A stretch of DNA of 64,000 nucleotides, taken from the NCBI RefSeq assembly GCF_037975245.1, contig NC_092576.1, forward strand, positions 2,289,501-2,353,500, read 5' to 3'. The translations under genes were made by a program, and so were the position numbers. The DNA is from Apostichopus japonicus (taxonomy: Eukaryota > Echinodermata > Holothuroidea > Aspidochirotida > Stichopodidae). Shown piece after piece: positions 36,510 to 47,896 of the stretch (position 1 is its first letter; each line of letters begins with the position of its first letter). The notes beneath the pieces are model-generated. The model was not told where the DNA came from, ran no database searches, and saw only the letters and a list, made by a program, of their open reading frames with translations.

Positions 36510-38620
36510 AATTTTATTTGTTTACAATTTGGATGAGTTACATCATTGAACATTGCACTTTTCGTATGACATAATAGTCTAAAAGCAGTTAATTCTGACA
36601 CTTAACGAATCGATTCATCTAGAGTTTGAAACTTTCGCAACCTTAAATACTTACAAAACCGTAGATTTTGTTGAACATAACAGCGCTAGAATTAATTTCA
36701 AAACGTTATTAATACTAATAACACGTAATGAAAACCTCACTTTAGGGACTTTAGTTTATGGGCAAAAACAGTGGGTGAGTGTTGATGTACCTGTAGTAAT
36801 CCCGGAAGGCTTCGACCTATAAGCGAAACAATAATGAAAATAGAAATATTTGGGAAATACCGATTGTGGTATTATTATTATTCGCTGACATTGTGAGGTT
36901 TACTACGCAGCACTAGAGACAACAAACTGGCGATGATGTATATAATAGATTATAAGAAGATATCATGATGAACTCTTGTGATGCATTTTACGGAGTAAAT
37001 TGCTTCATGGCATAACCTCACTTTCTTCCGGTGAAAAATGATAAATTATGAGAGTTTTTTTTCTGATTTTCTTGGGAGAAAACATATATGAATACATATT
37101 GAAATAAATATGTATAAAAATTACATCATGTTTAGCTCTCTAGTGGCAATGATACAATAATAATGTCTTTGCATTGTCATTTTTTCTCTCTAAACGTGCA
37201 TGAATACAACCTACATACATCGCACAGCAATGATGCGAGTAGTATTTAAAACTCATAAAACCATCCTATAATTTCCCATTACCAGTGAGAACTTGCACCA
37301 CCCTAACACATACAAACACATATTTTTAAATCTGACGAATATTCCGTGTTTTACCTCTCTTGCATATTCAGCATCCGTTATTTCATCACCAATTTCCAAC
37401 ATCTGTAAATAAAACATATGTAAGTTGATAAGAAACATTATGTTCAATGGATACGTCTACTGTATTGTCATTCACTACAACTTTGGCATAACCTTAATCT
37501 ACACATGTTTCAACAAAATTCGGTGTGTGAAATAGGAACATTTCAATAGGAAATATTAAGATGAAGGAATACAATAGACAAAATCAGACAATTTGGTTGT
37601 TGTTAATAGCATAAGTTGTGTAATTTCTTTGTTATCGAAGCGTTCAAGTTGTCCTCCATCTCTTCTAATCGGATTGGAAAATGTTTAATGTGAAGAAAAG
37701 AGTAACTTACATCATTTAACATTGCAGTTCTTGAATTCATTATATGATATGATAGTCCAATAGCAATTAAATCTGGACCCTTATTTAATCAATTAATTTT
37801 AGAGTATGAAACATTCGCAAGCATAAATCCTTCCAGAATATGTACGGTAAATTTTGTTGAACATAACAGCAGAATTCATTCAATATAACGTTATTAATAC
37901 TTTGGGACACCTATGGAAACTTTTGCTCTATAAACGGCCCGTTGTCGGAGAATTAAATGCTGTTGTATACGCACAGGAAGCTTCCGGTTTTCACTCTCCG
38001 AAATTGCTGTGAGAGCCCCGCACACTGTGGTGTGTTCAGATTAGCCGCGTAAAGGAGGACTTCACAAAATTTCTTACAATGCTTTTGATTTGCTGGTGTA
38101 AAGTACGAGCCTTAATATTGACCAATCAAGTCGAATTTAATATCACTAGAGAGAGGAGTCAACGAACTTTTCTTTGGCAAAGAAAAGAAATTGGTTACGC
38201 AATCACGCTCCCAGCAAGCACAATGTAAGCATCGATTGAGACATATGGGACGTTTTGAAGACGTTCACTGCTTTCCGAAGTGGTTTACACTGTTTCAGAT
38301 TAAAAAGTACGGGGTTTAGTTCACACGTATAATAAATAACGACAAATTTCTTTAAAGAAGACACAATATTCTTTAAAATGACATAAGAAAGAGTTTTCTG
38401 AGTGCTATACTTAGAAAATTATGAAAAGAGTTAGCGCGAAATGTGCTTATTTAGTAGCGATATTTGCTGCGTAAGGATGTGTTTTGTGCCGAGTTCCGCA
38501 AGGAATCGATATGCGGTAATGAATCACATCACTGAGGGGTACTTTTTGGTCTAGTTTACGACCAAGAATAGTAAGTGAGTGTTGATAGAGGCCTACCTGT
38601 AGCGACTTACAAGTACAACT
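36510..38620. repeat. local tandem duplication, about 1.2 kb period
   Basis: 36535-36715 matches 37710-37895 in order (ACATCATT-ACATTGCA start, AGAGT-TGAAAC-TTCGCAA, GTAAATTTTGTTGAACATAACAG-type segment, ACGTTATTAATACT end). A second block, 36745-36800, matches 38545-38600 (GTGAGTGTTGAT and CCTGTAG motifs). The two copies are diverged and no complete gene is visible in either. Confidence 0.6.
37355..37402 (-). CDS. NLR-type short exon, cassette exon 4-like
   Basis: A 48-nt exon, phase 0 to 0, with acceptor TTTTATTTACAG and donor GTAAAA. It encodes MLEIGDEITDAEYARE, reminiscent of the start of cassette exon 4. It follows exon 39621-39718 in compatible phase. It may be a remnant of another NLR gene or the continuation of the copy B gene. 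Confidence 0.45.
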
Positions 38621-38663
38621 CTTCTTAAACTAAAATAGTGAATCTTGTACCGATAATTATACT

Positions 38664-38800
38664 TTATTGAACAGTTCTGTTCAACAGTTTTAATGACGAC
38701 ATGGTAATAGCTAGTTCTTCTGCACTTAAGTTCACTTTACCCTGGTTCACTTTATCCGGGTTCACTTTACCCTGGCAGCGTTTGCAACCATTTCCTATTT
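38664..38800 (-). CDS. possible terminal exon with polyA signal
   Basis: A minus-strand open frame ends KVNLSAEELAITMSSLKLL and a further NRTVQ, with the stop TAA inside an AATAAA (38663-38668). The LSAEEL stretch weakly recalls the LTEEDV segment of cassette exon 1. An acceptor (CATCAAATAG) lies just upstream, near 38800. A three-copy 15-bp repeat at 38730-38774 encodes the KVN repeats. Confidence 0.25.
38730..38774. repeat. three tandem 15-bp units
   Basis: GTTCACTTTACCCTG, GTTCACTTTATCCGG, GTTCACTTTACCCTG, directly abutting and lying inside the minus-strand open frame at 38664-38894. Confidence 0.9.
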
Positions 38801-38967
38801 GATGATAATGTTGTAATATACTTTTTACTATTTTAAAGTAGAATACGCAAAGGGAATAAGCTATGACAAGTAGGGATTGTCCATGCTTAACCATTTTGAA
38901 AATACGTTCCTGATTTTGTTCTTATTTGACGATTTATTAAAGGAACTGCTTAGAAGTACTATCATCT

Positions 38968-39069
38968 TCAGGTAACACCATAGATTCTTATGAAAAATTT
39001 AAATTTGTAAGACATATGAGTATCGTAGTTAAAGCTCTTCAAAACGTATTCAATGTCCTCTTCTATCAC
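38968..39069 (-). pseudogene. cassette exon 1-like relic
   Basis: The frame between two stops reads VIEEDIEYVLKSFNYD and then KFKFFIRIYG. This aligns with the TEEDVIGLLNYG...RFKELW part of cassette exon 1. There is no clear acceptor and a TGA sits immediately upstream, so it is a decayed or alternative end exon at best. Confidence 0.25.
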
Positions 39070-39620
39070 TCATGCCATTGACAGGAATATCAGTAATTTA
39101 CAGCGGAATAACAGGAATGTATACTTGTTACTCTGCAGGGTGGTTGGTTGCGGGTTACGTGGGAATAGGGGTGGCAGTAATTGTTCATAAAACATTAACA
39201 TAAAACGTATGCCTAATCTGTCAAGAAGTAGTAATTTGTTTTTAATTCGCAATATCACATTTATCATGTTGCCAGATGTATGAGAAAAGAGTCGGCGGGT
39301 TGGGGGGGGGGGGTGAGTTGTGAAGGAAACCCCTCCTACTTGGATGAACATATATGATTCCGGAAATTATCCCTATAAAGTAAACTTCTATTATTCATAA
39401 CCAAACACTACTGACGAGCCCCAAGTATGTCTCCCTGCACTCAGCCTGGAATATTATATACCGTAATGATGAAGGAAATGGCAACTATTATGGATTCTAA
39501 AGGATGGACTTAGGCAGAATTTAAGTCTCAACGGATGGCAGTGATTCTAATTTGTCTATAATATAATGCAATTATATTTAGTAAACCTATTCGTGATGAC
39601 AACACACACTTGTTACTTAC

Positions 39621-39718
39621 AGGAAAGAAATATTCAAAATCCTTATTCAGCAGCCAGCGGCCAGACTGAAGATCCAGAAGGTAATGTCGTTCTTCATAAT
39701 CGTAAGGATACCAAAAAA
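39621..39718 (-). CDS. NLR-type exon, cassette exon 3 homologue
   Basis: A 98-nt exon (2 bases + 32 codons) with acceptor CTTTAACAG and a perfect GTAAGT donor. It encodes FWYPYDYEERHYLLDLQSGR and continues W-LLNKDFEYFFP. The WxxxxxEE..LLDLQSGxW core and both splice phases are those of 2037-2092 and 55167-55222, with 14 extra codons at the end. It shows that a further NLR cassette lies in the 37-40 kb region. No matching exon 2 was found upstream. Confidence 0.65.
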
Positions 39719-40789
39719 CTGTTAAAGGGATAGAACAAAAAACTCTGGATTATTTTAAACATGACCACCAGTCATAAACGATACCGAACCTCGTAGATAC
39801 TCCTTTGACCCCCCCCCCCCCCCGTCACTCCCTCTATATTCACAAAGAGAATTTTACTATTTACGATTACACTCACTTAATATCAACATATGAAATATGT
39901 GATATGCGTACCACCCCTCTTGTCCTTCCAAACTTGACGTTCCGTTATAAAGTCACAAATGTAAGCGATTATCAATATAACGTTGATTAACAACAGCTGG
40001 TCAGTTAAATATTCTGCCAAATCCCGACACATAATCGCAGATTAAAATTAACAGAGTATTTTCTAAAAATTAAAAAATGGAGAACACTAGTCCTTATAAT
40101 CGTCTGTTACTTATAATGTTCAGTAACTGTGGAAATTGAATTTGTATGGAATATAAAGTGTGAGCCCCCAAAAATAACATAAATTTGCCACAATTCTATT
40201 TTTTGGCTCAATTATACTTGGTAAATAACAGAAAACGTTGCACTGTATCTATACGTATTTATATATTTATACTTTGTGATAAACGAATACGCATGAGCAA
40301 GCATGATCGAAATATGGTACTACATTTCCTCAAGCATTTTCCCTTCACACTAACTCCACCATTATCCTACTCCCCTGATATTACGTTGTTACATAAACGA
40401 AGCATACTTGTAATAATCACCAAACAAAACACCTCAACAAATAATCAATGCACACAATTTGGTAATTTTAATGTCCTTTTGTTTGCTCTTTTGGCATGAT
40501 ATACTAAAATTGCGAATCTTAGATTTTTGCTATAAGAGACCATGTTTAGTTCCATTAAAATAGCATGTAAAATAGAAAAGAAATCACCTTTACCCGCACC
40601 TCCGTTTACAATGAAGTATTGAGTATCTCACATTTCCTTTCCTAGTTCATGCATATGTTACTTTGTTGTTTTTCTCCTGTGGTGTTCTGAGCTGTGCAAA
40701 AAAATACACGGTAAGCTGTCCTATCTGTGTTCATCTACACTTCAATGTTGCTGTAAACAGGTTTCAGTCGTTATTCTCCATGACTTATT

Positions 40790-41400
40790 GTTACAGGTAT
40801 ATAATGTATGTATGCAAGTATGTGTTCCACTCCTAGTGTGAGACGTATATTGGTGTATATACAAGGTCATGTAAAGTACAAGGTTCTTTTTAGTCACTTT
40901 ATTCCTAGCATTGCTTGGCAACCCACCAGAATCCGTATAGTTGTTGTCGATAGAATTTACGCGTTGTTGTGCGTCTTTCTGCGTACGTTATGTGCGTAAC
41001 ATGACATTATTTTCATATAATTTCATTCAACTGTGCGCAATCGTGATCGATTAGCTCGTCCAATCAAGAGTTCTTATTATTGGTCGCTATCGGCACTTCA
41101 GCCAATCAACTGCGTGTGCAAACATGCTGGTTTATTCCAGTTTGCGTGACATAAAAGAAACATACGTTCGTATTCAGGAGTTTTCAGTCTTCGTCCCGTA
41201 AGAGTTTGAGTTCTTATCTCATTAGGCCCTTTATTGCTAAGCCGTTTCAAGTTTCATTCCATTGGCTGTTCACAATTTGGAATCCGAAAACTTAATTAAA
41301 GTCTATCACAGGAACAATGTATCTGGTTCGTCTCCTGAACTGTTTCCTACAAAATCTTGATATTTCGGAATTAACCCTCGGCAGGCGCGCACGCTAACCT
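40790..41400 (+). promoter_or_regulatory. promoter-like block, possibly a solo LTR
   Basis: It starts TGTTACAGG. It has CCAAT-type pentamers at about 41058 and 41101, a TATA-like ACATAAAAG at about 41150, and later AATTAAAG followed by a segment ending CTACA near 41350. That order fits an LTR (promoter, then polyA signal). I found no convincing target-site duplication or matching second LTR, so a cellular promoter is equally possible. Confidence 0.3.
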
Positions 41401-42400
41401 GGCATAAGTATCAACTAAAACCCCGCCTTACACTATCAACTATTCTGATTATTTTCTGATTAGCGAATACTATGCGAGCACTAGCAATTTCACTAAAGGA
41501 AGGCAAGATTGAAGACATAAACACGTTGCCCTTTATACAGGGAGCAATTTATAAATACTTTTGCGTGGATCTGCGTGAATAAAAAGGTTTAGGGTGGGCC
41601 GGAACTTCTGTATCACCGTTTATGACCAGTATCAAGTTTAATGACATCTTTCAGTGCAACACATTTACAAAATTTAACAATTTCTCTTATTTTGCCAGAG
41701 GGATTTTGCCGCTGAAGTTACAGGAAAACTTCAACTTCATTACTATAAAACTTGTTTCATTTATAGACAGGGATATAAGCTTTATTCAACTGTGTGCCTA
41801 TACTGCACAATATTATCGTTTTAAAAATAGCTGGTTAATCAAATTTATTGCTTTTTCCTTTGTGCAGAACTAAAGATGAAATTTGTAACTACTGTCATAA
41901 TGTTGCAGTTACTGCTTTGTATTAAATATTAGGTGGTAAATCGCCCAGAGTTTTAATTGATGATTACAACGGCCATGACGTCATGACCACTCACTCACTA
42001 CATGTGTACAGTAAAATCCTATGATGTTGCACAGCCATGCATGTGCTTTTGGTATTTTGAAACTTCATCAAATTAATGTATAACAGACAAGAACTCATAA
42101 AAACAGCACCGCATTTAGTGAACAAGCATCAATTGAAATACTTCATAGAAAACAACCTTCACACTAGCGACATGAAACATGATTCAAAGGAAACACCATC
42201 TCAATTGCAACTAGATTGATAAATTATCACAAGCATTAACATTAGTAATAAAACCAGTTTATCATTACTACGTAACCCTACTTAACAACATATTCCTATA
42301 TTTAATACACTTAAAGTATTCAGCAACCAATCTCTTTCTGTCCTTGTAGTTCATTGACATTGAAGTACTGATGATAATCCAGACTGGACTACATACGTTA
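41400..42400. other. non-coding stretch, no gene seen
   Basis: Only AT-rich open frames (for example 41622-41873) without motif or splice framing. A small perfect hairpin AGTGTCACACTTGACACT is at 42400-42417. Confidence 0.4.
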
Positions 42401-42425
42401 AGTGTCACACTTGACACTGTGTGGA

Positions 42426-42620
42426 CTATTTAAAGGTGGGATCGCTCGTAATTTCCTCGTAAATTCTGTCCTTCACACCACCCGATTCAAAAATAATATC
42501 AATACTACCCTCTATCGGATCGTCGCTGTTGTCTCGTAATTTCTCATCAATCCCGTATTTACGGCTAGTAAGCAATAAACGGGTTCGGTTACTTGAACGG
42601 TGGCCTTGGCGAAATTCCTG
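42426..42620 (-). CDS. possible terminal exon ending in a YEEI tail
   Basis: A minus-strand open frame after an ACTATGCAG acceptor-like site at about 42620. It encodes a charged segment (RSSNRTRLLLTSRKYGIDEK) and ends DRIYEEITSDPTFK before a TAG. YEEI is the classic Src-family SH2-binding motif when phosphorylated, so a receptor cytoplasmic tail is conceivable. No transmembrane or extracellular exon was identified nearby. The apparent upstream part of the frame lies in the MITE at 42645-42850. Confidence 0.3.
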   Translation of the reverse strand, partial: QEFRQGHRSSNRTRLLLTSRKYGIDEKLRDNSDDPIEGSIDIIFESGGVKDRIYEEITSDPTFK

Positions 42621-42644
42621 CATAGTTTCTTGTCTGTGGCAGTA

Positions 42645-42850
42645 CAGGGAGTTGTTATGGAACAACTCCCTGGTCAGTAGTATGCGGTATTACGCCGCGT
42701 TTTCGTGTGTGTTGTGTGATACAAAACTCAGTGCTTTGTTTTACGTTCAGAACTTTTCACAACTAATGGGCTGTACAGTATAGGTTACGGTCGAGCTTTG
42801 CATCAGGCGTAATAGTTCGACCAGGGAGCTGCTACTCTAGCAGTTCCCTG
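42645..42850. mobile_element. foldback MITE whose ends are themselves hairpins
   Basis: The left end CAGGGAGTTGTT, ATGG, AACAACTCCCTG is a perfect hairpin. The right end CCAGGGAGCTGCTACTCTAG, CAGTTCCCTG is its diverged counterpart. Beyond the hairpins the arms still match in inverse order (GTCAGTAGTAT-TACGCC versus GGCGTAATAGTTCGAC). Length is 206 bp with no coding capacity. Ends starting CAGGGA suggest hAT type. A TSD was not evident. Confidence 0.6.
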
Positions 42851-44990
42851 CTTTTACTCTTTTAGGCCTACATGGTGAGCAGTCGAAGTCAAGAAACAGC
42901 TCAAGAAACTAATAGTTATGAACTTTATGTCTGATTCACGCTGACTGGTGCCACAAAAAGACAAACGCGAATGAGTGAAAAAATTGACTGAAGTGATTAC
43001 AAACTATTGGGTATCAAACGTAAAGTCAAGTCCGTCATGTGTGAACAATTGGTATTTCAGCCAATTTAGGTATTAATTATACATAGACTGAGTCACAGCT
43101 TACATTGTATTTTATATATAAATTTTAGTTATATATCAGGAGGGAAAGACAAAGCATTTTATGTCATATACCATATACAGATAAATATGTATATTTAATT
43201 ATTTTTGGACTCCTGGCAACGGGCCCTTTAGGCGATCACAGAGCACTTGCCCTAGCTGCACCCCGTCCTCCTAACCGGTGCACGTAAACCCTGTCCTTGC
43301 ACCCCTTTGACCCGAATTAAAAAATAACGAAACTTGAACGGAAAAGGAAAGGAAAATACGTTGCCATAAGGGGCGGCTCCACCCTCTTTAGAAAGGATTG
43401 GCAAAAAGGGAATAAGTACATGAACAATAAACTAATAGTTATTTCCATTGAAAAGTGTCTCGCTGAGCATCGGCCGTCAAAGCAAAAAACTTTTTTTTTC
43501 TAAATCACGTCAGTGTATTGCTTTCCAGCGCACTGTACTCCCAGAATTGACTATCCTGTTTCTTGTTCCGAACGGCTCCCAACGAAATGCCAAGAAGTCG
43601 GCAACGGGGTTGGGGTGGGTTACCCAGCTCCACCATGGGGCACCTCATCACGACTGACTCGAATTACAACTCGAAACTTTAACTGAAATTGGATTGAATT
43701 TAAAAAAATATATACTAGATGTCTGCATGGATCATACTTATCTATACTATTGTGTGACCATATAGGCGTACGGGCTCTATATAGTCAACCAGGAGAGACT
43801 GGGGGGAAGCTTTTTTTCTTGCCACAGAAATTTAAACATTGCCCGGAAGTTCCTAGCACGATTAATGCATTTCAAACTTCGACGGCAATGAAGGACAAAG
43901 AGAACCATATAGGCCTATGCCTGACTATAAGATCATTGAACCATCACGAACAACTCCGAATAATCTTCCATTTGCCGATTCATGACACTGGGAAGTAAGG
44001 GGTGGGGGGGGGTGGGGCTTTCCATTTGATCCGCAAGTATATTGAACGTTAACCACAACAAGGGTGTATAGCTTGGGACTAGCACAGGGAGACTTGTCAA
44101 CCTTGTGAACTTTTTTGGGGGTGAGATGCGGGGGGGGGGGAGTCGGCAAACTAAAACATACAGGGTAAACAGAGGGGAGGAAAGAGGTCAAGAAAGAAAG
44201 CGTGAAAGACAGATGAAGGGATGGAGGAAGAAAGTAAAGAAAATGTGGAGATGGAGGCTAGGGGTAGAGAGAGATATGATATGAAAGTACAGAGAGAAAA
44301 AAACCAAGAGCAGAAAAATGGAGATCACTGGGATACTGTCAAATACACAAGAAGAATATACAATCTAAATACTGGAATTAAATAATGCACAACATAAATA
44401 CAGCTTTATGACATCAACAAATCAGAGGGGAAGGATATAATGTTTCAAGGATGCTGGAAAATAAGACACAACAGAAGATGATTATGGTTTCTGATCTATT
44501 AGGCTTCTTCTCTCTACTGCTACCAGGATGTAAGAGACCACAGGGACTCGCACAACTCTTTAAGTTGTGATGACCTCTGACCCTTACTATGCCTAACTGT
44601 TATCTTGCAAGGAAATAAATACACCAGTGCATGAGAGGAGGTGAGAGACAGGACTGATTGATCGTGTCGATAGGGGTACATGTGATTCAAGAAGATAGAT
44701 GTAAAGATTAGCATCGTTTGGACACTTCAAATGGGACCCCCTCCCCACCCCCCCCCCCCACACCCTGACCCACGTTCAAATCATATCCCCTCCTGGCAAC
44801 GGAAATGAACACCAGTATAAATAAACCGATACAGATATTTATACACGCTGTGCGTGTAGGCCTATATACAATAATATAAAGCTGGCCATTCTCTGATTGT
44901 TACTCCTTGATTGGATTTCCCCAACCTTGCCCACCTTGACTTAGAGGGTGGCCAAGCTCCTGATTCACAGTCATAGCTACTATCGAACAA
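42851..44990. other. non-coding stretch with purine-rich tract
   Basis: No gene recognised. 44160-44310 is strongly purine-rich (GAGGGGAGGAAAGAGG and AGAAAGAAAGCGTG), like the 3' region of the PLE at 26.9-27.1 kb, and may be another relic of it. Poly-G runs occur at 44006, 44131 and poly-C at 44750. Confidence 0.4.
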
Positions 44991-44991
44991 A

Positions 44992-45174
44992 ATGGACGAA
45001 AGCAATTTATCTCAATCTGGTGATGCAGATGTATCATTAGCTGCTAATCCAACGTTTGTGAATGTCGCACAACCTGTCAACAAAAGTCTGGGAAAAGTGC
45101 TTGCCCCTGCCATATGTATGATCTCTTTTGTTCAGGATCATGTAAATGTGGCAATGTGTATTCGTGTAGTCTGA
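44992..45174 (+). CDS. unidentified short open frame
   Basis: ATG-initiated, 60 codons, beginning MDESNLSQSGDADVSLAANP, with non-AT-biased, protein-like composition for its first about 40 residues. An ACAAA context precedes the ATG. I do not recognise it. It directly precedes the PLE fragment at 45430 and could be part of a chimeric or older repeat. It could also be a first exon, but no clear donor follows. Confidence 0.2.
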   Translation: MDESNLSQSGDADVSLAANPTFVNVAQPVNKSLGKVLAPAICMISFVQDHVNVAMCIRVV

Positions 45175-45429
45175 GGTTTTTCTCCCATGCTGCTCCATAT
45201 CTAATCCTACTGGTAACATTGGACAGAACATTGGCAGATGGCTTCTTGAGAGGTGTTGAAGTAACTGGATCAGGAGTATCTGTAGAGATTACATAAAACA
45301 AGAGTTACTAGATTGCAAGTATCCTGCTATAGCTTCTATGGCTGTGACTAAAAATATACCTTTTGTTTAGAACTTATCACACTTATGCAGCACTGGAAAC
45401 TGATATTTCAATTTAAATGGTGTCATTGA

Positions 45430-45960
45430 GTTTAGAGGACATTGAAGTTACAAGTATGTTGGTGAAACCAAGACCACCCTCAAGAAGCAGTTCTAGTCAC
45501 AAGTCAATACCATGAAAATGGAGACTCCAGTAGGGGAACACTTTCAGCTGCCCAATCATACCATTAAAGACATGTCCCAACAGGTAACTGAATTCGTAGA
45601 CTAACCATCTCAGACATAGTACACCACAGCAGAGATAGAGAGAGCGGACGGAATGCCCTAGCACCGTTCAACTGAATAGGCTCAATATACAGGAAGGACA
45701 TGACTAACTTTATCCTGCTCCATCTCTGTATTCTGCTATAGTTTATTCGCCCTCTCTCCTTACTTAATCCTCGCTTTGTACTCCACAGTTTATCTAAATA
45801 CCTCTGCTTTCACTGACTCCTTTTGTTCAATACACCATTAACTTCTTTCTTTGTGTTCACCATGTCCTCTCTGTTCCAGGCTCTATTGTGTCTCTTGAAT
45901 TTACTGTTACTAGTCAGTTTGCCTCTAAAGAAGATCCTGATAATATCAGGCCCACTTACT
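45430..45960 (+). mobile_element. second Penelope-like fragment
   Basis: 45445-45620 matches the GIY-YIG part of the element at 26.8-28.1 kb (KYVGETKTTLKKQF, then TPVGEHFQLPNHTIKDMS), here on the plus strand and with stops. A pyrimidine-rich stretch follows to about 45960, where AAGAAGATCCTGATAATATC followed by AGG looks like a decayed remnant of the hammerhead stem. It is an older, shorter copy. Confidence 0.65.
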
Positions 45961-46143
45961 TTCATAAATTTTCATACACATGTATGCTTTTTAGTGGATG
46001 AGCAATATGCTACCATTTTTTTCTTTTCTTTTGGAATTAAATGAGAATGAAATTGTATTATTTTTCTGATCACATCAGATCAGATAAGATTAGCACTGCT
46101 CTTCCAGTCTGTAATTCATGCAAGGATAAACATATAAATTTAC

Positions 46144-46244
46144 CTTCTCCTTTCTGAGTGTCAACTGATCTTTCTGTGGTGACAGCTGCTGAGAATGCCT
46201 CTGTTTGACTTTCAGCATCTTTCCGGAAAAGATGCATTTGAAAC
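46144..46244 (-). CDS. zinc-finger gene, second coding exon
   Basis: A 101-nt exon (1 + 33 codons + 1 base), with acceptor TTGTATAG and donor GTAAAT. It encodes FQMHLFRKDAESQTEAFSAA and a Thr/Ser/Gln-rich remainder. Both phases fit: it receives two bases (AG) from 48634-48913 and passes one base to 26288-26371. The intron downstream would be about 19.8 kb and holds two PLE fragments and NLR-type exons. Confidence 0.6.
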
Positions 46245-46709
46245 CTATACAATGAAACCAAAAAAATTGTCCGTAAATCATATAACTGAAATAGTAATTT
46301 TACTGTACACCCCAAGCTTAATTGTATGCATAATGAATCTGGTAAATGGTAATGACCAAATCATTACAAACATACATGTTTTTATCATACCTACCCAAGA
46401 AAAAATATGAAAGAGAAAAGTAACAAACAAACACTTAGGCATATTTCAATAATAACATATTGTTAACCCACATTGATTTAAACCCAGATAAGGATGAGAT
46501 ATTCTTTCATACTCTTCTTCAACATATCCATAAACCGCGGTACCTTTCAAGAATTGTAAGGATAATTTTGTGTTGCCCAACTGCTTGCCCAACAACTTGA
46601 GCTCACATGTCAATGTAAAATTTACTATGTAAACTTCCTGTCTTAGTGAACTGATTGGTTTCATATCGCTAAAAGATGTCCAGTCTTTTGATGAGAGTTT
46701 GATGTACAC

Positions 46710-47890
46710 TCATTATTTACCTACTGTGTAAACTTCCTGTTTATGTGAGCAGTTGGTTTCATGAGTGAGAATTGAGATGCTACTGTAGCTTACACCATGA
46801 CATAAGCCCACCATTGTGAAAAATTCCTGTTTACATGAATAGCTTGATTTCAGACTACCATTAATTTAACGCTAGATTACTCTCCACAAGAGATAGTTTC
46901 GGCCACCAAATTTAATAGATATTATAATTTTTGAACACTAAACATCAGATCATTCACAAGAAGCTGAACAAAAACAAGCATAGTATATACTGACTATATA
47001 TAAAAAATATGATAACTTAGCACAGCATCATAAAGTATGAGCATCAGGCCTACACGCAAAAAAAAAACTGGTACTTTCTTACCCCCAGGCATGGCTATAT
47101 AAAGGTTTATATAGGTATAGCTATATGTACTATGGTCCCTCAATTTGTGAGGCTAATTTACCTAACTTCTTGCATAGCAGTTGGGTTCCTTCAAAAATCC
47201 CAAACACAGACATGTACACATGATTGCTGGAATATTGGACAGACAGTCAGTAGATAACAGTATAACACCCTGTTGCCCAACTGAACCATTAAAACTTGAT
47301 TGCATATATGCTGGCTGTGGCTGACCTTAGAAAAACCTAAGGTCTAGTTGCATACGCAGCGGTGTGAAAACATGTGAATCAGTTAGGAGTGATTCTAAAT
47401 TATTTATGTAGATGCATTATTTTTATAGGAAAAATTGCAGGTCCATGTGGTTGTACTTGTACAGCACAGTAGGCCTTCCTCACTGGTGTATATTACAAAA
47501 TTAGGGAAAACAGTTACTATGAACACTAAATTCTGATACTTATTACTAATACTATAGGCCTTAGTCCTATGTTATATTGCCCAGTTAATTATGACTGGGC
47601 ATAGGTGAGGCTTTTCTTTCAAATGCTCATTCACAAGAATTATTCTTCAAACAAGGACAGCTGATAACAATTTAGAACCTGGAGGGGGTGGGGATGAACA
47701 GATCACCTAGGCCTAGTGGTTAGAAAATATATTTCCATCAATTTGTTGAGGCAAAAACAGTTTACTTTTTGGTGATGAGAAGGCCCAGCTTTCCATGGCA
47801 TAAATATGAGGAGTGAAACTAAAGACCCCCAGTCCCTGTCAGTCTTCTTTAGGAAGGCTATTTTAATTTTTAACTGTATACAGTACAAAG
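46710..47890. other. intron of the zinc-finger gene, no gene seen
   Basis: AT-rich, with short open frames only. No repeat or exon identified. Confidence 0.4.
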
Positions 47891-47896
47891 TGGCTA

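Noticed and set aside
46446-46709. 87-codon minus-strand frame (VYIKLSSKDWTSFSD)
   Set aside because: No motif, no clear acceptor or donor in the needed phase. Kept out for lack of support.
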